Of a DNA stretch of 64,000 nucleotides, positions 11,613 through 21,800 are shown in pieces. The notes beneath the pieces are model-generated. The model ran no database searches and was not told the DNA's origin. It was given only the letters and a program-made list of their open reading frames with translations. Source of the stretch: Hawksworthiomyces lignivorus (taxonomy: Eukaryota; Ascomycota; Sordariomycetes; Ophiostomatales; Ophiostomataceae); NCBI GenBank assembly GCA_002917075.1, contig NTMA01000031.1:344124-408123 (forward strand), given 5' to 3'. The first letter of the stretch is position 1. The number at the start of each line of letters is the position of its first letter. The position numbers and the translations under genes are program-made.

Positions 11613-14369
11613 ATGGACGAGCCAGACACAGCCGCTGTTTTAGAAGCAATGAGAGTAGGCAGATCTATGCCCTCTACTTTAATTTATTATTTCGGCGAAT
11701 CTCGTTAACAAACTAGAGTGATTTGGGGATTGGACGAGTCGACGAACTAGATTTAGAAAACGGACATCCAGGTCGTTCGGTTCGTCCTGGACAGACTATT
11801 CGTTTCAGCATTCCCACTGCGCCCCCGAGAAATCCCCAACCTATAGCAAGTCGATGGCAGGGTAAGAATGGACATATTTAAACTTTGGGCAACTGTCGTG
11901 TTTCTATTCTTTCTCCCAGTTTCTGATTAAAGTTACAGAGGCTATTGAGAAGGGTGCGTTTGACGATGACGATGCGGAGGCCGTGAAAGACTTGGACCGA
12001 ATCGGCGGTGGCAGACTTCATGCACAGAACAATACACCAGCTTCTAGCGGAATCACACAGCTGAAGTTCAATCTCCTTCCTCCACCTGGACTCCTAGGTC
12101 AAAGGTAATTACTCAACACAATAGGCAAGAAAGTGGAAAGATTTGCAGAGATCGTTTTCCTGACACAATCATTTGCAGAGTGTCAAATCCTCAGTTGCCC
12201 TTGCCGGAAAGAAGCATCGTCCCTAAAAGCCGGCAAATTCACGAGCTTCGTTTGAAAGACTTGAAGGGTGTTAGCAGCCTAGGAATTGTTGCAAACGGTC
12301 CAATTCGTCGCTTTGAACCAAGTCATTCGCCTGCGCTGTCTGCGGTCCAGCACCAAGCCCTATCCTCGAGACTGAAAGTAGCTTCGACCCCATCTAAGGT
12401 CGTCGTGCGTCGATCAGCTAGACAGCAGAACTTTGCTCACAAAAATGATACACTTAGGCCCACAGAGACCTCAATCTCACCCATGCCACCCACTCCTCCC
12501 CAGGATATCCAATACACTGGAACTGTTTGGATAAAAGATCAACCACCTACTGTCGTGCCAGGCGAGGCAGCATACGCGGGAAATATACCGGACAGTCCGG
12601 AACCCGAAGAATGTTTTCACAAAGCTGTTGTCCGCATTGCTGATCGACGTGCAAAGGGTAAAGGAGTAGCCTACTTACTAGTATCGTCCCCGAATGATAC
12701 AGGTATTTTCTCTATATACCTGGAAGGCTCTAAATATCTCGAATACCCGGTAACGAGCATGTTTAATTACATTGCGAATTCTCAAGAGCTGTGCCCGCAA
12801 TTCAGGGAGAATGATGGTGTTTATGTGACAACTACTTGTCTTGTTTTCGGTTCTCAGGAGAAAATAACTTGTTTCATGAAAGCTGTTCGCCTTCTGCAAG
12901 AAAGAAAGCCTTCGTCGCCTGCTCCTACCATTAAATCCCAAAGTGAAACACTGTCGAAATGCTCTTCCAAGGATGCCCCCCATTGTGAACTCTCCAACGG
13001 TGTTGAGCGATGCCATATTCTAGAGAAAGAGGTTCCCACGCGGCAAACTACTACTAGTGGCAATACATATAAAGGCCACTACCACGATCTCACAAGCAAT
13101 GAAGACTCGCACATTGTATCTGACACGTTATCTAAACTAGAGTTTAAAGAAGGTGCAACTGCCGAAGAATCGGCATTCAGCTCCAAAGAAACATGTCCCT
13201 TAGTTCAACCAGATCAAGAACAAGCTCAGTCCGGACCCAGTATCTGCGAAGCTACAGATTTAGTTGATCTGTCACAAACCACGCAAGACGCCCTGTCAAG
13301 GAATATCGTCCAACCTAGTCAGATATCAACATATATAATGGACCTTGTCTCACTCGACTCCTTGGTTGGTACTTACTCTGGCTCTTTCACGTCTGAAAAT
13401 AGACCCAGTTCTGAGCCCCAAGTAATCGGCTACGAATCTAAGATTATAGAAGCATCCAATGAAAATAATGCGGATAATACCATTGTCGTGCTCACAAGGA
13501 CTAAGGAAAAAGTCCAAGGTCGCGTGGAAGTAGCGGTGAAAAGTCTTGAAGACCAAGTTCTAAGACTTATGCCTATATTTGAAGATATTCACCTGGCCAT
13601 GAGCTCTGTAAGAGAAGAAGACAGAGAGGCAGTTGCCAAGTCTGCCTTTACGAACATCCGGGCAAAAAGAAGCACCGAGTTTGCAGTTAGTGATACATCT
13701 TTGGCACTTGTGAAACAAATTCTTTTGTTATTGCTCTCACGATTCGGACGGCAACAGCAAAGTACCCCTGAGCTTCGGCGTCCGGTCCGAGGCCCAATGT
13801 ATACACGACAAGAACTTCTTGGTCTCCGTGGAAATGCAGTGTCTCCCTCGTCAGTGCTTTCAAAGCTTGAACTTCTCCCTCTTGAGCCGGGGATAACTGC
13901 ATCCTCGACCAAGCGTAGAAGTCCGATTAACAGACGGAACGGTGCATTGCAGGCGAACGAAGAGCACAAGAACAGAAATATGCAAGAAAACACCAACAGT
14001 TCGCAAATCGATCACACTGTCATGCACAATTCTGATCGCGAAAGCCAACCTCTTAAAAACCAACCTCTTGAGAGCACTAGTCTTGGGATCCCGGACATTG
14101 TTACTGCGACCCTCCCTCCTGCAGTCCTCTCTCCTGCGGTGAGTTCTCCTACATCAATTCAGTCAGCTTCGAATGCGCAGAAGAGTACTGCCGATGCCAC
14201 TACAGTTATTTCTTTTAATCCCAACCTTCCCCGGATGCTTACTACTCCAAAGGTAGTTTCCCAAAGGGGGCTGAGTGGCTCAAGGTGGGCGACCGGCCAC
14301 GGAGTCGTATTGCCTGAAAATGTGAATCATTTTACAGGTATCGACAACCCCCGAATCAGTCTGAGATAG
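11613..14369 (+). CDS. Unrecognised 847-residue protein
   Basis: Four exons, 11613-11654, 11717-11861, 11939-12104 and 12179-14369, all join in frame and make 847 residues. I do not recognise the family. The N-terminus reads MDEPDTAAVLEAMR, then a region with RPGQTIRFSIPTAPPRNPQP. A compact, probably folded segment lies at about 260-360 (from ECFHKAVVRIADRR to FMKAVRLLQERKP), with alternating hydrophobic strands. The rest is Ser/Thr/Glu-rich and probably disordered. Residues near the C-terminus (LSGSRWATGHG) resemble a short tail motif that I associate with several fungal proteins, but I cannot assign it. Codon use is less GC-biased than that of MYG1 or gamma-tubulin. The last intron has two identical candidate 3' splice sites (see findings). 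The existence of a gene is well supported by one 2.2 kb open exon; function is unknown. Confidence 0.8.
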
Positions 14370-15000
14370 GCATCAATTTCTCTTACATACTGTGCTTTAG
14401 TTACTGATTAATGTGAAGAAGAAGCTCTCAGCGAGTGCAGCGCCAGATTGCTAAAGTACCTCTTATTATATTCGGCGCTAGGTTTGGTGATCATTTGGTT
14501 CTTTAGGTCTTTCGCACCGCTTCTCAGTGTCTATGATACGCTGCAAGACCTGTGTGAAATGCTTGTTCTGTGCTCTCCTCTTCTTGTGCTATATGTGCTC
14601 TTTTACTTTTATTTCAAATAAAATAAAATGGAGATGGCTGCTCTAAAATAATCTGTCGCAGGTTTAAGACAGAGCACTGTGGATGAGTCTTCACTTATAG
14701 CAAGCAGCTTGTGAAATGGAATAGGCCCATTCGATTTCATGTTCACGTTTAAAATAAAATAAATCGCCTAGTTTGTGAAAAATAACAAAACGAAATGGCG
14801 CTCTTTAATCCCTATAACATGTCCATTTAGAAGATAACAAAATACGCAGGTGGCTTTTAGCTCCCACATGCACAACAAAGCCAACACAACAAAAGAGATT
14901 GAGCAAACCACGCCAGGCCAAACGTCATGGAAAAGAGATATCTAAGAAACGAGAAGCCGTTCGCCAATAAAACAAATAAGAATGGCGGATATGTTATGCG
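14370..15000. other. Intergenic, convergent 3' regions
   Basis: About 0.63 kb between the stops of the unrecognised gene (+) and gamma-tubulin (-). AT-rich with AATAAA-like words (for example AAATAAAATAAAA near 14,617). Nothing else was seen. Confidence 0.5.
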
Positions 15001-16746
15001 TTACCTATCCACATCTGCGGAGGTCGCCTTATCGTTATGTGGACTGAGGTAATCCCCCTCTTCTGCAGCCTCGTACTCAGCAATAAGGTCAGTGACTACT
15101 TCTCGTGCTTCGTCGAATTCATTTAGATTGTCGGCAAACGGTGCTGTCTTTTTGTAGGTGTCGATAAAGGCGTTGCGCTTGCGCATACCGTCATATTGGC
15201 GGACAATCCTCTTGAAAAGCTAGGCGAAAAGTTAGGAAAGAAAGCTGAAAAAAAAAAACAGGGGGTCATAAAGAGATGAAGAACATACAGTTGCTATGCT
15301 TGTGTGGTTGGCGAGCATTAGCCCGCTTACCCTATGGCTCATGGGCACGTAGGGGCTGCGCTTCGTCAAGGCCACTTGTATGCTGGCCGGGCCCCAGGGG
15401 ATGAACGTTGCTAGCCGCCGCTCGCGGATGCGCAGCAGGCTCTTGTGCACGTCGGTCGGGTCCACCTCGCCTTGGATGACATTGAGAATGGAGATGTAGC
15501 AGCTCTTTCGGCCGGCCTTGCCGCCAGGGCCTGGCGCAGTCGACACCATCCGATTCTTAGGCTGTAGTAGGCGGCGCATGACATCCAGCACGGTCGTCTT
15601 GCGCACCGTCTTGGCCTGCTCGACCTGGTCGCCGGTGAACGGGGTATAGGCAGTCATGAGGAAATGGGAGCGCGGGGTAGGAATTAGCGACGCCAGGATG
15701 CTGACGAGGTCGTTGTGCATGTAGCTAGGGTATCGTAGGGTAGTGGTGCTGGCGGACATGACCGTTGAGACCTGTAGTAGCTTGTCAGCAAAAGGCAAAT
15801 ATATATAATTTATGATCTTCTTGAACAGAAAAAAACATCAAGCAGGAAAATAGCGATGGTTACCAATTGGTTAGTTTGTTGGAAGGAGGGCTCCTGAACA
15901 TGAAGACGGTCTGCGGCAATGTGGGAGAGCGCACCGTTGTCGAGGACGACGACGGAGTCCGCATTCTGTACCAGGCGGCGCATGGCTAGGATGCTGTTGT
16001 AGGGGTGCACGACGACATCGCCAGCGCTGCTTGTATCGGGGAAAACGGAGTAGGTTTGGATGACCTTCTTGGGGAAGCGGTCGTTGAGCCGCTCCAGCAG
16101 AAAAGAGCCGAGCCCAGATCCGGTGCCGCCCGCAATCGAGTGGAGCAGCATAAAGCCTTCCAGCGAGTCGCTGCCGTCTGCCTCGCGGTCGATCATCTCC
16201 ATGAGCTCCTCGTGCACGGATTCGCCGGTCTGGTAGCCATCGCCCCAATTGTTGCCGGCGCCGATGCCGTTCTTGCCCACGTAGAAATTCTCCGGGTTGT
16301 AGATATTCTTGTAGGGCCCAGTCTGGATGCTGTTGATCACGCGCGGCTCTAGGTCGATCAGGATAGCCCGTGGGATGTACCGCGTGTCGTCGCTCTGATA
16401 ATAGAACACATCCTTCCGATCACCGCCCTCGGTCGCGAACTCCTCTAGGTTGCCGTCTTGGCTGATGCCGTGCTCTTGACAAAGCTGTTGCCAGAACTGA
16501 CTGCCAACTGCTCATTTTCACAGCCACCAGGCATGTCTCGTTAGCCACCTCTATGCGTATATCATCCAAGGAGAGATATCTGTCCCATTGGAGAAGGTCA
16601 GGCCGCAAACTCACTGCTGTTGCCACATTGGCCAGCCTGGATTGTGATAATTTCCCTAGCCCAAGCTGTCAGTCTTCGTTTCGATATCCCTATATCGACT
16701 TTCCTTCCTGGGCAGACGTATTCTGAGTTGCAGCTTACCTAGGCAT
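15001..16746 (-). CDS. mipA: Gamma-tubulin
   Basis: Nucleates microtubules at spindle pole bodies as part of the gamma-tubulin complex. Five exons, 16746-16739, 16655-16615, 16507-15864, 15771-15289 and 15219-15001, give 464 residues. The 8-nt first exon encodes MPR-, and the join yields [15 protein letters not shown], the tubulin N-terminus. The tubulin GTP-binding signature GGTGSGLG lies in exon 3, together with [18 protein letters not shown] and [10 protein letters not shown], which are gamma-type sequences. Exon 4 carries [28 protein letters not shown]. The acidic C-terminus ends [10 protein letters not shown]. Length is usual for the family. At the exon 2/3 junction the protein reads GNSIGSQFW, where many gamma-tubulins have NN or NV. 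The donor there is GTGAGT, so the splice is plausible. Confidence 0.97.
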
Positions 16747-17815
16747 GTCGAACTACCACCACAGAAGAGATCTGGGCCGTAAAAAAAGAAGGGTCGTAGC
16801 CGCAATAGCGAAGGCGTAAATACTCCCACGCACAAAAAAGCGATTTAAGCTGCCGACGCGTTGTTTGGCTGGCAGCCTCTCACAGAGCGCGTTCTAACCC
16901 CGCCTATTTGCCCAGAGGCTAGTTCCGCACTGGTAAGCAAGGGAATCACGTGCAGACGTGACTTATCATTTTCTTGGCTGTACTCTCTATCGCGACGCGA
17001 TAGTTGTCAGCATAAAAGTCGTTAGCAGAAGGATTCTGTGTTTCAAGCAGACTGACGTAAGGCGGAAAGAGAGCCGTGAGGTGTCTGATCTATTGCCCGT
17101 GACTAGCTAGTCATTATCACGTCCCTAGAAAAGTCAATTTCTCAAAGTTGACGACCTGTCTGATACAATTGCACATTACCCACAAATTTTCAAGAATGCA
17201 AGCAGTTGTCCTGGCACAGATCTTGCTCTACTTTCTTCTATTTTGTTGATTTTTGTCCATTCTAAGCGTTTGTGTTTCTGCGAAATTGTATAGGTTGTAT
17301 TGGACTACTGTTAGAACAACAACCTTCCGCTTTATACTCACGCAAAGCACAAAGCTTTAATTGGTGACGCCAGCTAATTGCCCCAGCCAGCACATTCCGT
17401 TCACTCTCTGCTATGCATCGACTCGTTCTCCGTGCTCAATACACGCACAGCTAAAAGAGCTTCTCCTCGTAAGCAAGGGTAAATACGGTATATGCACATA
17501 GACGCGTAATGGACCGTTTGAGAGTCTGGATATACAGAAGTATATGGACCAAGTGGTACCTGGCAAGATGGAAATTCCTGCATCATACGATACCCCAGTA
17601 TAAACCTAGACAAATAGGGCAAGAGGGAGGCACAGATAGGGAGACACAAATAACAGGGAGACATAGTACAGTATGGAGTATGCAAGTATTAATTAGTACG
17701 ACTCCGTATCACACACCGATGCCTCAACACAGCAAAACGTAGGACTCCATACTGATATGACTACGACAAGGTTGACCATAGCTGTCTCAGTCAGTAATCA
17801 TCTATTCCTCCGTAC

Positions 17816-17824
17816 TACTCCGTA
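17816..17824 (-). repeat. TACGGAGTA dispersed 9-mer
   Basis: Exact copy in the reverse orientation (TACTCCGTA on the plus strand). It is one of eight exact copies in the window, none inside a coding exon. Confidence 0.8.
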
Positions 17825-18689
17825 TTCTTACTCCTACAGCACTAATACTTCTGAAGCTCTCTTGCCAAGCGACCTCCCAAACCAGCCTATCAAGTCAAGC
17901 CACCGCCACTCTAGTGGGCGGATTGACATCACCTGTGGGGCTCGCCTAATTTCCTATAAATGAAAATCCCCCGTAAAGCCTATGCCACAAGGCAGCTCCA
18001 GCATCTGCAGCAGCACCAGCGCCACCCCAAGCCCCAAAATGGCAAGGAGGTGCAGATCGAAAAGGGACCAATCGACATTCTTCACGGATGCAAACCCCGT
18101 GCGACTTCTTGTGGACCGCATTCGTTCCAGCACCACAACCACCACCAACATCACCACAATTCTACACGTTGTCTCGAGCCATCCTTATCCTTCCCACATT
18201 GCCATTTTTCTGCATCACGATCCACATGACCCTCTAAAGCTGTCAGATGGCTTTCTGCTCAGAATAAACCAGTCAGAAGCCAAAAATCTCAACGGCTTGG
18301 AAAAGAGGCGAAGATCTCGGGCATCCTGAAAGAGCCCATACAGGGGACTCAACGGAATCCCTAAACGCTGTGCCAAAAGACGTCCAAAACGCCTACGAAG
18401 ACGCAGCGGAACACGGGCTAGCCCACAGAGCTTAGGCACAGCGCAATTCGCCAAAAAGACCACAAGACAGCCAACCGTGGCTGCAACGTTGCCCGCCGTT
18501 CCTCTTGCTCTTCCACCTAATACACTACGACATCAAGACCTCGACGCCCTGCTATAACGACAACCTCCCTCTCTTCTGAATTCTGTAGTCGCGACGCCAA
18601 TCTCATATCTCTGTTAGATTCTCTTTTCCCGACTTTGCATGGCCTTGTAACTTGCAAGAACTAGTGCAGAGCAAGCTGGGACATAGTCC

Positions 18690-18756
18690 GTATGCTTCCC
18701 TCTTCCTTCCTCCTGTTCCCACTCTTGTTTAATTGCTACTCTAACCAACCATTGCA
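18690..18756 (+). other. Probable intron in the 5' leader of the PLD gene
   Basis: A GTATGC donor at 18690, a CTAAC branch-like word at about 18741 and an ATTGCAG acceptor ending at 18756 form a 67-nt intron just before the coding start. This is inferred from splice consensus only. The downstream frame opens with a TAA at 18768, so the coding sequence does not continue through this intron. Confidence 0.45.
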
Positions 18757-18806
18757 GGCCGCCGGACTAAGTGCAACGCTCTCGGATTCCGTTTGGCTGG
18801 CTCAGA

Positions 18807-21800
18807 ATGCCCCCAGCTGTGGAAGATGGCGCCCTGCCTTCTCTGAACAGAGGTGCTAAAGAGGCTTCCGAGAAGCCCCTCCCTATAATCGACAAAGAGC
18901 TACCGCCGATACCAGAAAACTCTCCTGAAGATGGCAAACCAACCCGCCGCACCAATAATTCCACTTATGGCTCGCCAAATGGTGCTTCTGCGTTGGTACG
19001 GAGCAGATCACCACTAGCAACAGCAAATCAAAACGGTACAGCTCGCGAAGCGGAGGATTACATAAATGGAGGTCGACCACACGAGAATATATCGCCGGTT
19101 AATGGTGACAGTGTTGTCGGAGCACCAGAGCGAAATCTAGAAGCACCCGCTCATTCCGCTACAGACACAGGGAAACCGCTGAGTGCTCTCCCTCCAGCTG
19201 TACCTATTCTTGGCAACGGAGAGGCGGATGGCCTTGCTGAGTCGCCACCAATAACACCCGGAGCAAGGCGCAGGAGTGTGCAATTTTCTCGCTCTGACGT
19301 TGTCATCGAACCTCCAGCAGGAGCTGCGCCCCATTCCCGCCAGAACTCGTGGGACCTAGGCAACCCTTCCAAGTCAAGGGCCTTCATGTCGCGACTAAAA
19401 GCTCTAGCCGCGCAAGGTGGACTCCCCACACCCAAAGCGCCCGGGTCTCAAGAGGTTGGCGGCTCTTTGTCTGCCACCGGCTCGCCCACTCTTGGCCGCA
19501 GCCGTCTAGCTCAGTCCACCACGGAAGATGGAAGTGATGGTGACGGAGATGCTGACGCCGACGCCGAAGAGACGGCCGATGAGGCCGTAGTCGGGAATGC
19601 GACAAATAGGCCCAAGAAAAGGAAGAGGCGCATGTACTACCGACCTCGGCAAGAGGGCGAGGCGTCTGCTGCGGGCGAGGCAGCCACACCCGGTGGCGGC
19701 ATTTCCACGGAACCAAACTCGCCTTTACCATCCAGTCGTCATCTCAACCTGCTGCTGCAGAGACGGGCAACCATGCCGGAGGCTGGAGACCACCGCGTTG
19801 GCCTGTCCGAAGGTGAAGGTCGAGACCATCTCAACCGCCAGCCTGGATGGCGCCGCGGCAGTTCTTGGGTAGGACGAACCGAAGACCACGACGACAACGA
19901 CAGCCAACCTGGTCGCGCCCTCGGCCATGTTCGCCGTATGACTGTCTTCGGAGGTGGTGTCTCAGATGGCGATGCCATGACCCCGCGCCGCCCCCTTTTT
20001 TCTGGAGACCGGGCGACGACATATGGTGCCCAAAAATGGCGCCAGGTGAAGAACACACTAAAGCTGCTGCGTCAAAAGAGGCAGGATCGCTTTGACTATC
20101 TCAAGTCTGCCGAGCTCATGGCCGAGCTCCGAGCAGGCGCACCAGCTGTCCTGATGCTAGCTAGCATGATTCAGCGTGATGAGCATGGCAACAAGCGCAT
20201 TCCTGTTCTCTTGGAACAGGTAAAGCTGCACATCAGCGACAGCACGCCGGTGCAGGACGGCGACAGCGAACGCCACTGGCTCTTTACCATCGACCTCGAG
20301 TATGGAAGCGGTCCTAGCAGGATGAGGTGGACTATCAAGCGGACCATCCGTGAGATCCTCGAGCTGCACTGGAAATACAAGCTTGCTCTGCGCAACGACA
20401 AGTACCTGCACACCGCACCAGTTGGCGCCCGGCCAAAACAGCCCCGCTTTCCTATATCTGCTTTCCCGTATGTTCGCGGTCTACGCGGCGTGGAAATTGA
20501 CGACGAGGATGACGGGGCGAGCGTCCATGGCGATGAGGCCATAGATGGAAACGGAACAGCGGGCGAAGGTACTGCGGGTGAAGGCACGGCCACAGACGTT
20601 GAAGGAGGTCGCATCAATCCGCGCCGGAGAAAGAGCCGTATGCCCTCGCTTGGAATAAGTCGCCGGCCATCGGCTGCTGCGGGTGCCGATGGTGGAGCAG
20701 CTTCGGGTGATGGTCAGCTTCAGGCGATAGATGAAGCTGCCATACGTCGCAAGTACGTCGAGAGGCAGCAGCGCATGCTCGAAAAATATCTAAACGAGAT
20801 GATTCACTGGCTCATCTTCCGCGCGGATAGCAACCGCCTGTGCCGCTTCCTAGAGTTATCAGCACTGGGTGTGCGTCTTGCCGCCGAGGGCAGCTACCAT
20901 GGCAAGGAATGCTTTTTGCATATCCAGTCGTCCAAAGGCCTCGACTTCCGTCGTGTTCTGACCCCTGCAAAAGTTATTGAGCGCCACAGCCGCAAGTGGT
21001 TCTTGGTGCGCCAGAACTACATTGTCTGTGTAGAGTCGCCCGAGAACATGAACATTTACGATGTCTACCTTGTCGACCCTAAGTTCTTGATCATATCCAA
21101 GCACAAACGAAACAAGCAGACCAGCAATCCCAAAAATGAGAAGGCAAAGGGCAAAGCTCCGGTTGAGCTTGATCTGGACTCAATCAAACCTCATTCCAAA
21201 CATCATACCCTCACACTTCTGACCTCTGAGAGAAAGGTGAAGCTGTGGGCCCGCAACCAGCACCTCATCGGCCAATTCGAAGAGTCAATTGTGGATATGC
21301 TGAAGCAGACGCCATGGCATCGGCGCAACCGGTTTGACAGCTTTGCACCTGTCCGCACAGGCGTGTTCGCTCAGTGGCTGGTTGACGGCCGCGACTACAT
21401 GTGGAATGTTTCGCGAGCCATCGCCATGGCCAAGGATGTCATTTACATCCACGATTGGTGGTTGAGCCCTGAGCTATACATGCGCCGACCTGCCTGTATT
21501 AGCCAAAAGTGGCGACTTGACCGTCTCCTTCAGCGCAAAGCCAGCGAGGGCGTGAAGATTTTTGTCATTGTCTACCGAAACGTCGAAGCCGCTATTCCTA
21601 TTGATTCAGAATACACGAAATTCTCGCTCCTCAATTTGCATCCTAACATTTTTGTACAGCGATCTCCAAATCAGTTCAAAAAGAACCAGTTCTTCTTCGC
21701 CCATCACGAAAAGATTTGCGTCGTCGATCACGATGTAGCTTTTGTTGGTGGTATTGATCTCTGCTTTGGTCGATGGGACAGCCCGCAGCACAGTCTAGTT

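Larger units (their letters stand above)
16747..18806. promoter_or_regulatory. Divergent intergenic region, gamma-tubulin / PLD
   Basis: About 2.06 kb holding both promoters. It contains one exact TACTCCGTA (17816-17824) and near-copies in the preceding 150 bases. A 5' leader intron for the PLD gene is likely at its right end (listed separately). No coding frame is convincing. Confidence 0.5.

Noticed and set aside
17400..17960. Degenerate repeat or transposon remnant near 17.4-18 kb
   Set aside because: Short ACTCCGTA-like words recur, but no terminal repeats or coding relics are seen. They are reported instead as near-copies of the 9-mer.
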